Of a DNA stretch of 64,000 bases, positions 32,868-42,449 are shown piece after piece (the stretch's first letter is position 1; every line of letters starts with the position of its first letter). Origin of the DNA: CAYMSO01 sp964393185 (GTDB taxonomy: Bacteria; Patescibacteriota; Dojkabacteria; J137). The notes under the pieces are model-generated. The model was not told the DNA's origin, searched no databases, and saw only the letters and a program-made list of their open reading frames with translations. The stretch spans positions 62,001-126,000 of the forward strand of contig CAYMSO010000003.1 in NCBI GenBank assembly GCA_964393185.1, read 5' to 3'. The position numbers and the translations under genes were made by a program.

Positions 32868-33818
32868 ATGATAAATATAGAAAAAGTACTAAAATCAGAT
32901 GTCGGTGTAAGGTTAGATTTAGTACTAATGACAATAAGACCGGATATTACTCGTAGTACTATAAAACAAATTATCATTAGTGGCTTAGTAACTGTATCAG
33001 GAAAACACGTAATGCCTAACTACAGGCTAAAGCTTGGTGAACAAATAGAGATAAAAGACCGGGAAATAGCTTCTTTTGTCCGGCAAGGAGGTACTGAAGA
33101 AATCTTAAAACCTATCAAAATGGATTTAGAAATTATCTATGAAGATGATTATATAATAGTTATAGATAAGCTGGCCGGCATAAACTCTCATCCTGTAGTG
33201 AAAAAAGACAATATCTCAATTTTAAATGGTGTTGTGTATTACATAAAAAATCAAAATAAGTTTTCTCAGAATGTACGGCCTAGGCTGGTACACAGATTAG
33301 ACAAAGAAACGTCGGGTATACTCTTAATATCTAAAGATTTAAAAGCCAATGATTTTTATTCAAAACAATTTCAAAATCGAGAAGCTCATAAAGTTTACTA
33401 TGCTGTTGTCCATGGAGACTTTAAGCTATTTTTAGAAAAAAAAGGGCTCGAAAAATTAGTAATCAACAGTTATATTAGTAATGAAAGTAACGAGCAGAAT
33501 CAGTATACTAATACGAACTCTCATAAGGGTAAAATTGCAAAAACCACAGTGCAGTTTGCAGATCATTTTAACAAATTTGGCAAGTATAAGTTTTCGTTGG
33601 TTAAAGTTACTCCCGAAACAGGAAGAACGCATCAAATTAGAGTACACTTAAGTAGTAAAGGCTTTCCTTTGCTGGGTGATAAGCTATATGGAGGACAAAA
33701 ATATAAAAGACTTATGCTTCATGCTTACTCACTAAAAATCCCAATTTATAAATTAAATACTCAGAGTAAAGAATATTATACTTTTATTTCCGAACTACCC
33801 AAGGAGTTTAATACTTAA
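32868..33818 (+). CDS. RluA-family pseudouridine synthase
   Basis: It isomerises uridines in rRNA or tRNA. The protein (316 residues from the ATG) has an N-terminal S4 RNA-binding domain (about 10-70), then the synthase domain with HRLDKETSGILLISK (catalytic Asp145) and GRTHQIRVHLSSKGFPLLGDKLYG. An in-frame GTG at 32856 would add four residues; ATG is preferred, but a TATTAT/TATATT box at 32837-32845 fits either. The target (RluC- or RluD-like) cannot be told from sequence alone. It is divergent from the kinase-like gene. Confidence 0.92.
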   Translation: MINIEKVLKSDVGVRLDLVLMTIRPDITRSTIKQIIISGLVTVSGKHVMPNYRLKLGEQIEIKDREIASFVRQGGTEEILKPIKMDLEIIYEDDYIIVIDKLAGINSHPVVKKDNISILNGVVYYIKNQNKFSQNVRPRLVHRLDKETSGILLISKDLKANDFYSKQFQNREAHKVYYAVVHGDFKLFLEKKGLEKLVINSYISNESNEQNQYTNTNSHKGKIAKTTVQFADHFNKFGKYKFSLVKVTPETGRTHQIRVHLSSKGFPLLGDKLYGGQKYKRLMLHAYSLKIPIYKLNTQSKEYYTFISELPKEFNT

Positions 33819-34003
33819 ACTTTGTGCTTTGTGATAAAGTTTTTAGTCTAGACGGGCTGTTCAGACAAATTATTGTTGGTTACTAATCGTTTTATATTGA
33901 TTAACAAATAGTAGAGTATCAAAATTGAAAGTTGAAATAGTTGTTGCAATATATTATTTTGTTTATACTATAAAAGACAATTTTAAAAGTTATTTTGATA
34001 AAA

Positions 34004-35272
34004 ATGCCTAAAAAAACAACTCAGGAAAATGATGCAGAATTCTTTCCTGTATCTCCATTGCTAGCGTCCGATCGAAGATTGAATAAAACTTTGCATAGTA
34101 CAATTAATCCAGATAGATTAGACCAATCAAGATTTAGCGAAATGAAAGAAGAGGAAGAGAGTCCGTTTAGGGTAATTTTGTATGTAATTGTAGTAATTAT
34201 TATTGGTGTGGGATCAGCTTTTGGAGTAAGACAGCTAATCTCGAAGAATGATAATGGCGAGGAAGATACAGAGGAGGTTGTTGAAGAAGAAGTTCAAGAA
34301 CGAGAGAACGTAATAATTAATACTACTAAACTTGCAGATTCTACGGCTGTGAATGCACCAAAAGAAGAGGATTTTTCGGAAGAAACAGTAACAGTAGTAG
34401 GGAGCTTAGATGTTGCAACAACAGGATTGGCTTTAAGAACATTTGAGTATAAGAATTTTACTACTTTTTCTAGAATGATATTTACCATAGAAGGTCTACC
34501 AGCTGGTTCTGCATTTCCTCAGACGACAGCTAACTTTGACTCAATAGCAAATAGATTAACATTAAAATTTAACGGAATTACTAATATAGATGAAGATATA
34601 ACTTCCGATGACATTACAATTAACGATTTGGTAACAGAAGTAAGATACAACACAACAACAACCGAATTCTTGGTATTTATTTCTGAAGAATCCAAATATA
34701 GTTTAAGTGTAAAAGATAATCAGCTTTTTGTTGATATTAAATCAACAAAAGCTCCAGTTTCTGAAACACAGCAACCTGAAACTACTCAGCCTGAGGAAAC
34801 AACTCCGACTCCAACTCCTACACAACCAACAACAGGAGTAAAGTATGACAATGAATTTTCCCAGACTGAACAGACTATAAGAAGTAATGTAACAGCTAAC
34901 AATATTCCTTACAACGAAGTTTACTACGAAGATACAGCGCAGTTCTTCGAAATTGCATGGGGAGCTCGAAATAAAGTTGGTGAACAATATATCCCTAACG
35001 CTACAGCAAAGTTAGTTGAAGAAGGTGGAAAAATATACATTGATGTAACAATTAATAATCTTTCTTCGGTGTCAACACAATCAGTTACAGATCAAAGTAA
35101 TGTGGGTATAAATTTGGCTGGAGCAAACTTTATTAGGTCTGAATTAGTAAGTTTTGCAAATGGAACTGCAAAATACAGGATACAATTAAAGAAAAAAGCC
35201 GATTATAGATTAATAAGTATTAAAACAATAAGTGGAGAGACACAAGTATTGGCTCTGCAAATAAAAGATTGA
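34004..35272 (+). CDS. Membrane-anchored protein with AMIN-like domains
   Basis: This 422-residue protein starts with a soluble cytosolic part, has one transmembrane helix (about 58-77), an acidic spacer, a beta-rich domain (about 120-245), a linker very rich in Thr, Pro and Gln, and a second beta-rich domain to the end. Both beta domains end with strands such as DNQLFVDIKS and resemble AMIN-like envelope domains, but this is weak. An in-frame TTG at 33995 is rejected in favour of the ATG. A TATACT box at 33964 leaves a leader of about 28 nt. Confidence 0.6.
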   Translation: MPKKTTQENDAEFFPVSPLLASDRRLNKTLHSTINPDRLDQSRFSEMKEEEESPFRVILYVIVVIIIGVGSAFGVRQLISKNDNGEEDTEEVVEEEVQERENVIINTTKLADSTAVNAPKEEDFSEETVTVVGSLDVATTGLALRTFEYKNFTTFSRMIFTIEGLPAGSAFPQTTANFDSIANRLTLKFNGITNIDEDITSDDITINDLVTEVRYNTTTTEFLVFISEESKYSLSVKDNQLFVDIKSTKAPVSETQQPETTQPEETTPTPTPTQPTTGVKYDNEFSQTEQTIRSNVTANNIPYNEVYYEDTAQFFEIAWGARNKVGEQYIPNATAKLVEEGGKIYIDVTINNLSSVSTQSVTDQSNVGINLAGANFIRSELVSFANGTAKYRIQLKKKADYRLISIKTISGETQVLALQIKD

Positions 35273-35289
35273 TAGATTAGAGTTTAGCC

Positions 35290-35317
35290 TTAGTAGCGGA
35301 GATATCTCCGCTACTAA
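35290..35317. repeat. 28-bp perfect palindrome
   Basis: TTAGTAGCGGAGAT is followed directly by its exact complement. It lies 17 nt after the stop of the AMIN-like gene and 8 nt before the next ATG. It could terminate transcription, block the next start, or bind a protein dimer. There is no T tract. Confidence 0.55.
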
Positions 35318-35325
35318 TTAATACA

Positions 35326-36162
35326 ATGAAAATTAAAATTATATTATCAGTAATTGCTTATATCTTTATTACCTCTTCTATTTATACAGTCATATATTCT
35401 CAAATCCATCACAAAAGATTGGTTGCAATTCAAAATATAAAACTTATTACAAACATAGAAAGGCTTGAGAACCTAACAGCAAACATCAGTATCGACTTTG
35501 CAACTACATTTAATTCACAAATTTCTTCAACTCTAAACCAAACCAAGATAGTGAACAACTACTCACAAAAGTTTGTTTTGCAAGATAACAAATTGCTTAG
35601 CTTAGATAATGATGCAGTTTTAGAACTTGGAGTGGAAGTTTTTAAAGATCAATATTATCCATATAAAGATCCGAAGGCATGGCTTAACGCATTAGAAAAG
35701 GGTAGCTATGAACTTTATTCAAATGAATCAAATTATATGATTTATAAAGTTTGGAGCGAACCTCTATTGACTGATTATAAAGATTTGCTTATCACCAAAT
35801 TTATTAATGGTAACTTGCAAACAGCTTCTGCAGAAAATGACTTAAAACTCAATATTAAGAAAGCCGAGTTAATTGGAGATTTTAACTTCTATTTAATTAT
35901 TAAGAAAGATAACTATCTAGTAGAAGAAATAAGAATTGAGAATAGGGGACCCTTAATATTAGAGGCATACTTAGAAGGTAGCTTGTTGAATGAGAATGCG
36001 ATTTTGGAGCAAAACCTAGGTTTACCCACATCCAATAACAATTTAACCATCAAGATAGAAGATTACAAGTATAGTATTATATTTGAAGATTTAACACCAA
36101 AAAAGCGTCAAGGTATCCCTAAAAATAAGCTAGAACTAGTACTTTATAATTTTCTTTACTAA
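35326..36162 (+). CDS. Signal-anchored protein, unknown
   Basis: This 278-residue protein has an N-terminal hydrophobic anchor (about 4-24) and an exported domain with many Asn, Leu and Ile residues and no cysteine. No motif is recognised. It follows the AMIN-like anchored protein on the same strand, separated by the perfect palindrome, and may belong to the same envelope function. It is convergent with pheT. Confidence 0.55.
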   Translation: MKIKIILSVIAYIFITSSIYTVIYSQIHHKRLVAIQNIKLITNIERLENLTANISIDFATTFNSQISSTLNQTKIVNNYSQKFVLQDNKLLSLDNDAVLELGVEVFKDQYYPYKDPKAWLNALEKGSYELYSNESNYMIYKVWSEPLLTDYKDLLITKFINGNLQTASAENDLKLNIKKAELIGDFNFYLIIKKDNYLVEEIRIENRGPLILEAYLEGSLLNENAILEQNLGLPTSNNNLTIKIEDYKYSIIFEDLTPKKRQGIPKNKLELVLYNFLY

Positions 36163-36190
36163 TACCAATTCTGTGGATGTTGCCTGCTAA

Positions 36191-38146
36191 TTATAAAAAG
36201 AGTTTCTCGTGCAGGTTTTTAGCTTCCACATCACTCAGTCCAACATAGAACATTCTCAAAGTATATTTTGTTTTATCCGAAGATTCTACATAAGTATCAA
36301 CTAATTCCCAATTCCAGAGGTTGATCATTATATTTTCTGTTCTTTTGCTTATTTCTTTTGCGATATCTTGATCATTCGATAGAAGTAGATTAGCATCAAG
36401 AGTAACTATTTTTCTATCAACTTCCTTTGCAGCTGAATATCTGTTATTAGTATTTAAAATTTGGTTAATTAGGTCCAGGTTGATTTCACATACAACTGAA
36501 TTACTTATTAATTCCTTGTTGGCTACATACATTATTCCAATTTCCTGGTCCCCAATCATAACTTTCCAAGTAGATTTGGGATGTGCAGTTCTTGGTTTGT
36601 CTGTTTGTATATTTTGGTAAAAAATATTTTCTAGACCAATTGAGCGTAATAGCTTTTCAAGGTCCATTCGAAGATCGTCTATTTTATTTGAATTGATTAA
36701 CATTCCTAGTGAATTACTTTCCAAATAGCCACTTGTTGTTTTACCAAAAACTTTACCAGTTTCGAAAATTCTTATATCTTCTACACCAATTTTATTATAT
36801 GCATCAAGTTGATTGAACAAGTTAACTGCCAAAGTTTGTCTAACAATAGGCACTTCTTCATTAATAGAATTTGTAACTCTAACTTCTTCGTAATCATGAA
36901 AATTTGCATTCTTGTTTTTTTCTGCTTCGACAAGAACCCAAGATCTGATTTCATCATAACCATTTTCGACCAAGATAGTTATTACTCTATCTATAAGTTT
37001 GATATGACTTGGTGTGACATCTTTAGATACTTCAGTAACAAGATGATTCGTAGGAATATTGAAAAAGCCTTTTAATCGAATAACTTCTTCTATAACATCC
37101 TCTTCTTGTTCAATATCTAGTCTGTTATCTGGTCTTATAACTTTAATCTTTGATTCACTAAATTCTATTATCTCGAAGCCTAGTCTTGTTAAAAAATTCC
37201 TAGATTCTTTGTGTTGAATTTCTATACCTGCTATTTGAGATATTTTATCCAAATTGACAACGATGTCTTCTTTAGAATGGACCTTTATATAATTATCATA
37301 AATTTTAGACGAAACCCTGCCACCACAAATTTGCAGTATTAAATTGACCAACATGTCCATTGCGAAATCTATTCCTGCAGGATCTAAGTGCTTTTCTAAT
37401 CTTGTTCCAGCTTCGGTAAATACTTTCATTCTTCTAGAGTTTCTCCTTACTAGTCCGGGGTCGTACACTCCTATTTCTACAATAACTTCTTTTGTGTTTG
37501 TACTAATGGCTGGCCTTTTACCTCCGATCATACTAAGAGATAGTGGCTCGCTACCATTCGAAATAAGCAGAGTATTGGAATCTAGCTCAAGTTCTTCTCC
37601 AGCTAAGGTCACTATAGATTTATAAATAGAGCTTTTCTCCCAAATTAGCTTGTCACCACCCGAAAGTGTCACATCAAACGCGTGGGAAGGGAACGCCGTT
37701 TCTAGCATTACATAATTAGTTATATCCACCAAATTATTGATACTATTTATGCCGTACAAGTTTAAATAATCGACCAACCATTTAGGTGATTCACCTACCT
37801 GAACATCAGAAATTTTTAATGCTTTTACTCTTTTGACAGAGTCGGTCGCTTGAATTTCGATGGGTAAAGTATAATTTATATTTGAGTCATTAATTTTATA
37901 ATCAAATGTAACGTATCTCAGATTCCAATAAGCTGATAGTTCTTTTGCAAGTCCTATTACTCCAAGTAAATCTGGTCTATTTTGTCTTACTTCTAAATCT
38001 AAAAAGTAATCTTTTTGACCCATGTATTCAACTTCATGAAACTTATCGATCATATATCCAATCATTGTAAAAGCATCGGCTACTTCTCGAGCACTTGCTT
38101 CCAGCGTTGGTAGATATTTTTTAAGTTGTGAATATAAAACTTTCAT
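36191..38146 (-). CDS. pheT: Phenylalanyl-tRNA synthetase beta subunit, short form
   Basis: With the alpha subunit (not in this window) it charges tRNA-Phe. At 651 residues it is about 140 shorter than the usual 790. The missing part is the EMAP/OB tRNA-binding domain, which normally sits between residue about 40 and the block here reading LEVRQNRPDLLGVIGLAKEL. The B3/B4 editing region (GGKRPAISTNT, TEAGTRLEKHLDP), B5, and the C-terminal anticodon-binding FDX-ACB domain (about 570-651) are present. pheS is not adjacent; recO lies upstream. Confidence 0.92.
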   Translation of the reverse strand: MKVLYSQLKKYLPTLEASAREVADAFTMIGYMIDKFHEVEYMGQKDYFLDLEVRQNRPDLLGVIGLAKELSAYWNLRYVTFDYKINDSNINYTLPIEIQATDSVKRVKALKISDVQVGESPKWLVDYLNLYGINSINNLVDITNYVMLETAFPSHAFDVTLSGGDKLIWEKSSIYKSIVTLAGEELELDSNTLLISNGSEPLSLSMIGGKRPAISTNTKEVIVEIGVYDPGLVRRNSRRMKVFTEAGTRLEKHLDPAGIDFAMDMLVNLILQICGGRVSSKIYDNYIKVHSKEDIVVNLDKISQIAGIEIQHKESRNFLTRLGFEIIEFSESKIKVIRPDNRLDIEQEEDVIEEVIRLKGFFNIPTNHLVTEVSKDVTPSHIKLIDRVITILVENGYDEIRSWVLVEAEKNKNANFHDYEEVRVTNSINEEVPIVRQTLAVNLFNQLDAYNKIGVEDIRIFETGKVFGKTTSGYLESNSLGMLINSNKIDDLRMDLEKLLRSIGLENIFYQNIQTDKPRTAHPKSTWKVMIGDQEIGIMYVANKELISNSVVCEINLDLINQILNTNNRYSAAKEVDRKIVTLDANLLLSNDQDIAKEISKRTENIMINLWNWELVDTYVESSDKTKYTLRMFYVGLSDVEAKNLHEKLFL

Positions 38147-38269
38147 AGTGAAGTATTAACTTATAGATACTTATCTCAAAAACTATTATTTATGGAGTTC
38201 TCCATAACGATCTAGAATCAAAAATTTGTTATTTAATGCGATCGGATTATCTACTTAAAGATAATAACA

Positions 38270-39004
38270 CTAAAATAAATTCATATACAAAATCTCCTTA
38301 GATTTTATTCTCTTTTCGCTTGCTATTTCTAACCAATTTAGGAGCAATCCTAAAATTACTTTTTGCTCGCCAAGCTTAATATCGAGTTTTTTAACTTCCA
38401 ACAAATTGTTACGATTGGCAAAACATACTATTTTGTATACCAAATCGGACACTTTTTCTTTTGAAGTATCAGCCTTATCAGAAACAAAACCAATATGTAT
38501 ACTATCGGCAAATACTTTGCCAGGCTTAAGTTCTTGTCCAGTAACTGTACAAGTTTTAATTGCGGGCAAGAATCCAACTATATCCAACAAGTTAATAGAA
38601 AAGAAAATGATTAGATTAATCAATTTATCTTTTTGGTGATTGTCCAATACACTTTTTAATAGATCAAAAATCTGTTTTTCATCATTTTCTTCGTACAAAA
38701 ATTTATCAAGTAGTTCGCATATAAATTGCAGAACTGTGATACTTACAAAATCTTTTTTCCACTCAATATATTCGTCCTCTAAATTTATTTCTGTGACTAT
38801 AGGTAAATTATATTTGTCTATTAGTTTGAAAGAAATAAAATTTCCCAAGTCGACCAGCTGAGATTTTCTACTTTTGGATTTACGAATGCCTTTGGCCACA
38901 AAACTTAGTCTAGAACCAGATTGAGTTACTAAGCTAATGATTTTGTCTGCAACACCAGAATTATTAATTCTAAACACAATTCCTTTTTTTAAAACATATT
39001 TCAT
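38270..39004 (-). CDS. recO: DNA repair protein RecO
   Basis: RecO loads RecA with RecR and anneals single strands. The 244-residue protein has the N-terminal OB fold (KGIVFRINNSGVADKIISLVTQ, FVAKGIRKSKSR) and a helical C-terminal domain. The four-Cys zinc site of many RecO proteins is absent; only an isolated Cys in KTCTVTG remains in that region. It lies upstream of pheT on the same strand with a gap of about 120 nt. RecX occurs elsewhere in the window. Confidence 0.85.
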   Translation of the reverse strand: MKYVLKKGIVFRINNSGVADKIISLVTQSGSRLSFVAKGIRKSKSRKSQLVDLGNFISFKLIDKYNLPIVTEINLEDEYIEWKKDFVSITVLQFICELLDKFLYEENDEKQIFDLLKSVLDNHQKDKLINLIIFFSINLLDIVGFLPAIKTCTVTGQELKPGKVFADSIHIGFVSDKADTSKEKVSDLVYKIVCFANRNNLLEVKKLDIKLGEQKVILGLLLNWLEIASEKRIKSKEILYMNLF

Positions 39005-39059
39005 AGTGTAAATTATATATCAGTTTGCTAAACTGTTAGGGTGATTATTTTAAATTATT

Positions 39060-39620
39060 ATGAATAAAAGAAATATTATATTAATATTTGTTCCAATTAT
39101 TTTAATTATTGCATTAATTATTTATAGTATGAATGATTCAAATGTGAAAAGAACTTCTGATGAGCAGGAGGAAGTAGCTGAGACAACTGAAGATACAGCC
39201 ACAACTGCTGATCAAGATCAGTTTGTTAGCAGACTAAAAAACCAAAGCAAAGAGAATTTAGAAACTTTGTCAGCAAAATTAACAACTTTAAAAACGCAAA
39301 CACTTATGGAGTCTAATTCAGCTAGTACTCGAGAAGTTAAACTCGGCGACACAGTGGTTGTTAACTACCGAGGTTGGTTAGCATCAAATGGAAAAATATT
39401 TGATGAATCATTTATAAGAGGTGATGACGGCTTTGAATTCACTGTGGGTTATGGAGTAATCGAAGGCTGGAGCGAAGGTGTTCAGGGAATGAAAATAGGT
39501 GAAGTAAGACGCATATACATCCCATCAGAACTTGGGTATGGATCTTACGGTGCAGGAAGCGATATTCCAGCTAACGCTGATCTTATTTTTGATGTAGAAT
39601 TAATTAGTTTTACAAGATAA
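39060..39620 (+). CDS. Membrane-anchored FKBP-type peptidyl-prolyl isomerase
   Basis: It speeds proline isomerisation in folding proteins outside the membrane. The 186-residue protein has an anchor (about 5-24), an acidic and Thr-rich spacer, and an FKBP domain (about 95-186) with VVVNYRGWL, GVIEGWSEGVQGMKIGEVRR and IYIPSELGYGSYGAGSDIP; the family Phe/Tyr/Trp pocket residues are visible. It precedes lepB by 4 nt, so an export chaperone and signal peptidase are made together. Confidence 0.93.
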   Translation: MNKRNIILIFVPIILIIALIIYSMNDSNVKRTSDEQEEVAETTEDTATTADQDQFVSRLKNQSKENLETLSAKLTTLKTQTLMESNSASTREVKLGDTVVVNYRGWLASNGKIFDESFIRGDDGFEFTVGYGVIEGWSEGVQGMKIGEVRRIYIPSELGYGSYGAGSDIPANADLIFDVELISFTR

Positions 39621-39624
39621 CCTA

Positions 39625-40275
39625 ATGGATTTTTCAAGCAATCCTTTTTTTGAAAAAACAGCACAGCCCAAAAAAGGTAATATTTTTATAGACATAATTC
39701 AGTCTGTAGTCATTGCACTTTCTATATCTATATTTTTGTATCTGTTTATAATTACACCCAACGAAGTTGATGGACCTTCAATGCAACCCAACTTCTATAC
39801 AGGCGAATTATTATTTACCAGTAAGCTACATGCTTGGTTTAATGGAACTGGCGCAGGAGAGACATTGGGATTGAATTATCAGCGAGGAGATGTGATTGTT
39901 TTTCAACAGCCTGGAAGAGATGACTTTGTTAAAAGAATAATTGCATTGCCTGGAGAAACAATAAGAATTCAGGACGGTCAATACTACGTTAACGGAGCTT
40001 TGCTCAAAGAAAATTACGAGCTTGACAATGACGAAAAAATAGATGGAACTTTTTTAATAGATGGTGAACCTGCAAAGCAAGTTCCGGCAGGCCATTATTT
40101 TGTATCAGGTGACCATAGAGATGTTAGCTTTGATTCTAGGAGTCTTGGATTCATTAAGGAAGAATGGATTAAAGGCAGAGTAGTATTACGTTTCTGGCCT
40201 CTAAATAAATTTGGTCTTATTGGCCACGGTAAAAGTGAATTACAAAGTCAAACAATTGACCAAACCATTCAATAA
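39625..40275 (+). CDS. lepB: Signal peptidase I
   Basis: It cleaves signal peptides of exported proteins at the outer membrane face. The 216-residue protein has a cytosolic start, one transmembrane helix (about 22-44), nucleophile Ser52 in DGPSMQPNF, general base Lys103 in DDFVKRIIALPGE, and the box E motif GDHRDVSFDSRSLGF (usual GDN with His here). The expected dyad is intact. It is coupled to the FKBP gene and serves the many secreted proteins in this window. Confidence 0.95.
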   Translation: MDFSSNPFFEKTAQPKKGNIFIDIIQSVVIALSISIFLYLFIITPNEVDGPSMQPNFYTGELLFTSKLHAWFNGTGAGETLGLNYQRGDVIVFQQPGRDDFVKRIIALPGETIRIQDGQYYVNGALLKENYELDNDEKIDGTFLIDGEPAKQVPAGHYFVSGDHRDVSFDSRSLGFIKEEWIKGRVVLRFWPLNKFGLIGHGKSELQSQTIDQTIQ

Positions 40276-40305
40276 CAAATCACTCTTAATTACAAAGTTC
40301 AACAG

Positions 40306-40314
40306 TGCTAAAAT
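40306..40314 (+). promoter_or_regulatory. Extended -10 promoter of the DUF2207 gene
   Basis: TG-C-TAAAAT is followed by ACTCAATAG, 28 nt before the ATG. A nearly identical stretch (TGCTAAAATACTAAAGAG) precedes recX at 49734. Confidence 0.45.
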
Positions 40315-40342
40315 ACTCAATAGTAGCTATTAAAATCCAAAC

Positions 40343-42385
40343 ATGAATCGATTATTCTTTAGAACAGGTAGACTAGCTTCTCTGATTATCCTAAGCTTGT
40401 TTTTGGTTGTTTTATTCAAAACAGAAACGTCAAAAGCAGTGCCGTCTTTTGAATATCCTGAATACAATGTAACTATAGATATACAAGAAGATTCTAGTTA
40501 CATAGTTACCGAAGAAATAGTAAATATTATTGATGGTGATGGATTCCATGGATTAAGAAGAGACATTCCTCTGGAAAATAAAGAATGTATATTTAACTTG
40601 AATAGGGTTTGTGGAGGATTTGAATCGATTGTTCCGTTAGGACTTTGGGATGATTCCAAAAAATCGCCTGATAATGGAACTACCCGATACTATTTTGTTG
40701 ATGATGGAATCGTGAATAGTGCTAGATTCGAATGGGAAATAGATTCCAGTGAAGAGGGTAGAAGCATGAACAACGAAAAAATTACTTGGTATGTTCAATA
40801 TCAAATTTATGGAGGACTTCAGTTTCTAGATAACATGACCATTTTTTATTGGAATACATTACCAAATGATAGAGCCGGATATATAGATAAGGCCAAAATT
40901 GTAATTAAATTCCCTGATAATATTGATCTGAATCAGAACAAACTTACTATTTTTAGCCCATACGAATATCAATTAGATACAGATTTTAAATCTAATGCTT
41001 TTGAATTTCGCCTTAAAAACTTGTCAAACTTTGGCGATCAGAATTTTACCGCGGCATACGAATTCAGCAGTAAGGACTTTAAGTATCCTGGAGACATGTC
41101 CCCACAGCCACTCACCTACAAAATCAAATCACCATATTTTACAAATTCTATTTATATTAATGACTTGGAAGTAAGTACAGCAGCAGAAGATACTTTTCTT
41201 ATATTTCCCAGAGGCACATTTGAACTAGAATTCAGGCACTTTGGATACGAAAGCCTTAAAGAGAAACTAGAGATAAAAACTGGTGATAATTTTATTGAAG
41301 TTGAGCTAACCCCTAAACCTTGGATGCAAGCAATTATTTTTTTAAATTATTTTTTAGTTGTAGTAGGCGTAGCAGCTATTCCATATTTAATGTTTAAAGC
41401 ATATAGAAAATATTTAACAAGCGGACGTGATTTGAATAAAACAAAAACTATAATTCCTCTTTATCGTCCACCAAAAGATGTAAAACCGTACTTACTTGGC
41501 TCCTTGAAAGACGAAAAAGTTGATCAGAGAGATATTACTGGAAGCATCATTGATCTTGCATATAGAGGTTATATAAAAATCAAAGAAATTAAGAAAGGAA
41601 AAGATTACGAGTTAACGAAGCTTAAAGATTTTGAAAACTCCACTGAATTGTTTCAGCCAGAAAAAGATCTGCTAAAAGCACTTTTTGATGGAAAAGACAA
41701 AATGAATACAGCAAGCTTAAGCTATACATTCGTAACAAAGTATAAAAAATTAACTACAGATATATATACAGAAATGGTTTCTAGAAAGTACTTCGACGAA
41801 AGTCCAGAAAAGACTAGAGGTAAGTATTTAGGTATAGGGATTGCAACTATGGTTTTTGGTCTACTAGCTTTAATATTATTTAGTATTATCTTAACTGTAA
41901 TTACTGGCTTATTAGTGATTTTTACACTTGGCATTGCGTTAACAAGCTATGGATTGATGATTACGTTATTATCTTCCAGCATGCCAAGGAAGACAGAGGA
42001 TGGATCTAAAACATTAGGCGAAATTCTTGGATTTAAAATGTATATGGAAACTGCAGAGAGGTTCAGAGTTCAGAACCTAGATCCCGAAGATTTTGAAAAA
42101 TATTTATCTTATGCTGTTGTATTTGGAATAGAGAAGCAGTGGGCAGAGAAATTTAAAGATATATACAAAAAAACGCCTGATTGGTTAGAGGCTCAGGGCG
42201 ACTTAACAGATGCCATTATTCTAAGCAACCTAACTAACAGCTTTGCTAATTCAACTACAGCAAAAATCTCGAGCATTACTCAACCAACCTCGTCCAGAGG
42301 TGGCAGTGGTTGGTCGGGAAGCTTTAGTTCTGGAGGCGGTTTTTCTGGAGGCGGTGGAGGAGGAGGTAGTGTAGGTGGATGGTAA
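40343..42385 (+). CDS. DUF2207 family membrane protein
   Basis: This is a predicted membrane protein of 680 residues, common in Patescibacteria and Gram-positives but without a settled function. It has a signal peptide (about 10-32), a long extracytoplasmic domain with WEIDSSEEGRS-type blocks, a PEGA-like stretch (about 275-325), a transmembrane segment (about 333-352), a cytosolic part with DITGSIIDLAYRGYIKI, two further helices (about 497-545) and a Gly/Ser-rich tail ending in a run of Gly and SVGGW. Such tails are typical of the family. Confidence 0.85.
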   Translation: MNRLFFRTGRLASLIILSLFLVVLFKTETSKAVPSFEYPEYNVTIDIQEDSSYIVTEEIVNIIDGDGFHGLRRDIPLENKECIFNLNRVCGGFESIVPLGLWDDSKKSPDNGTTRYYFVDDGIVNSARFEWEIDSSEEGRSMNNEKITWYVQYQIYGGLQFLDNMTIFYWNTLPNDRAGYIDKAKIVIKFPDNIDLNQNKLTIFSPYEYQLDTDFKSNAFEFRLKNLSNFGDQNFTAAYEFSSKDFKYPGDMSPQPLTYKIKSPYFTNSIYINDLEVSTAAEDTFLIFPRGTFELEFRHFGYESLKEKLEIKTGDNFIEVELTPKPWMQAIIFLNYFLVVVGVAAIPYLMFKAYRKYLTSGRDLNKTKTIIPLYRPPKDVKPYLLGSLKDEKVDQRDITGSIIDLAYRGYIKIKEIKKGKDYELTKLKDFENSTELFQPEKDLLKALFDGKDKMNTASLSYTFVTKYKKLTTDIYTEMVSRKYFDESPEKTRGKYLGIGIATMVFGLLALILFSIILTVITGLLVIFTLGIALTSYGLMITLLSSSMPRKTEDGSKTLGEILGFKMYMETAERFRVQNLDPEDFEKYLSYAVVFGIEKQWAEKFKDIYKKTPDWLEAQGDLTDAIILSNLTNSFANSTTAKISSITQPTSSRGGSGWSGSFSSGGGFSGGGGGGGSVGGW

Positions 42386-42449
42386 TATTGATTGTAATCA
42401 ATTAACTTGTATAAAAAACTTATTTTGATACCTAGATAATGATTTACTA

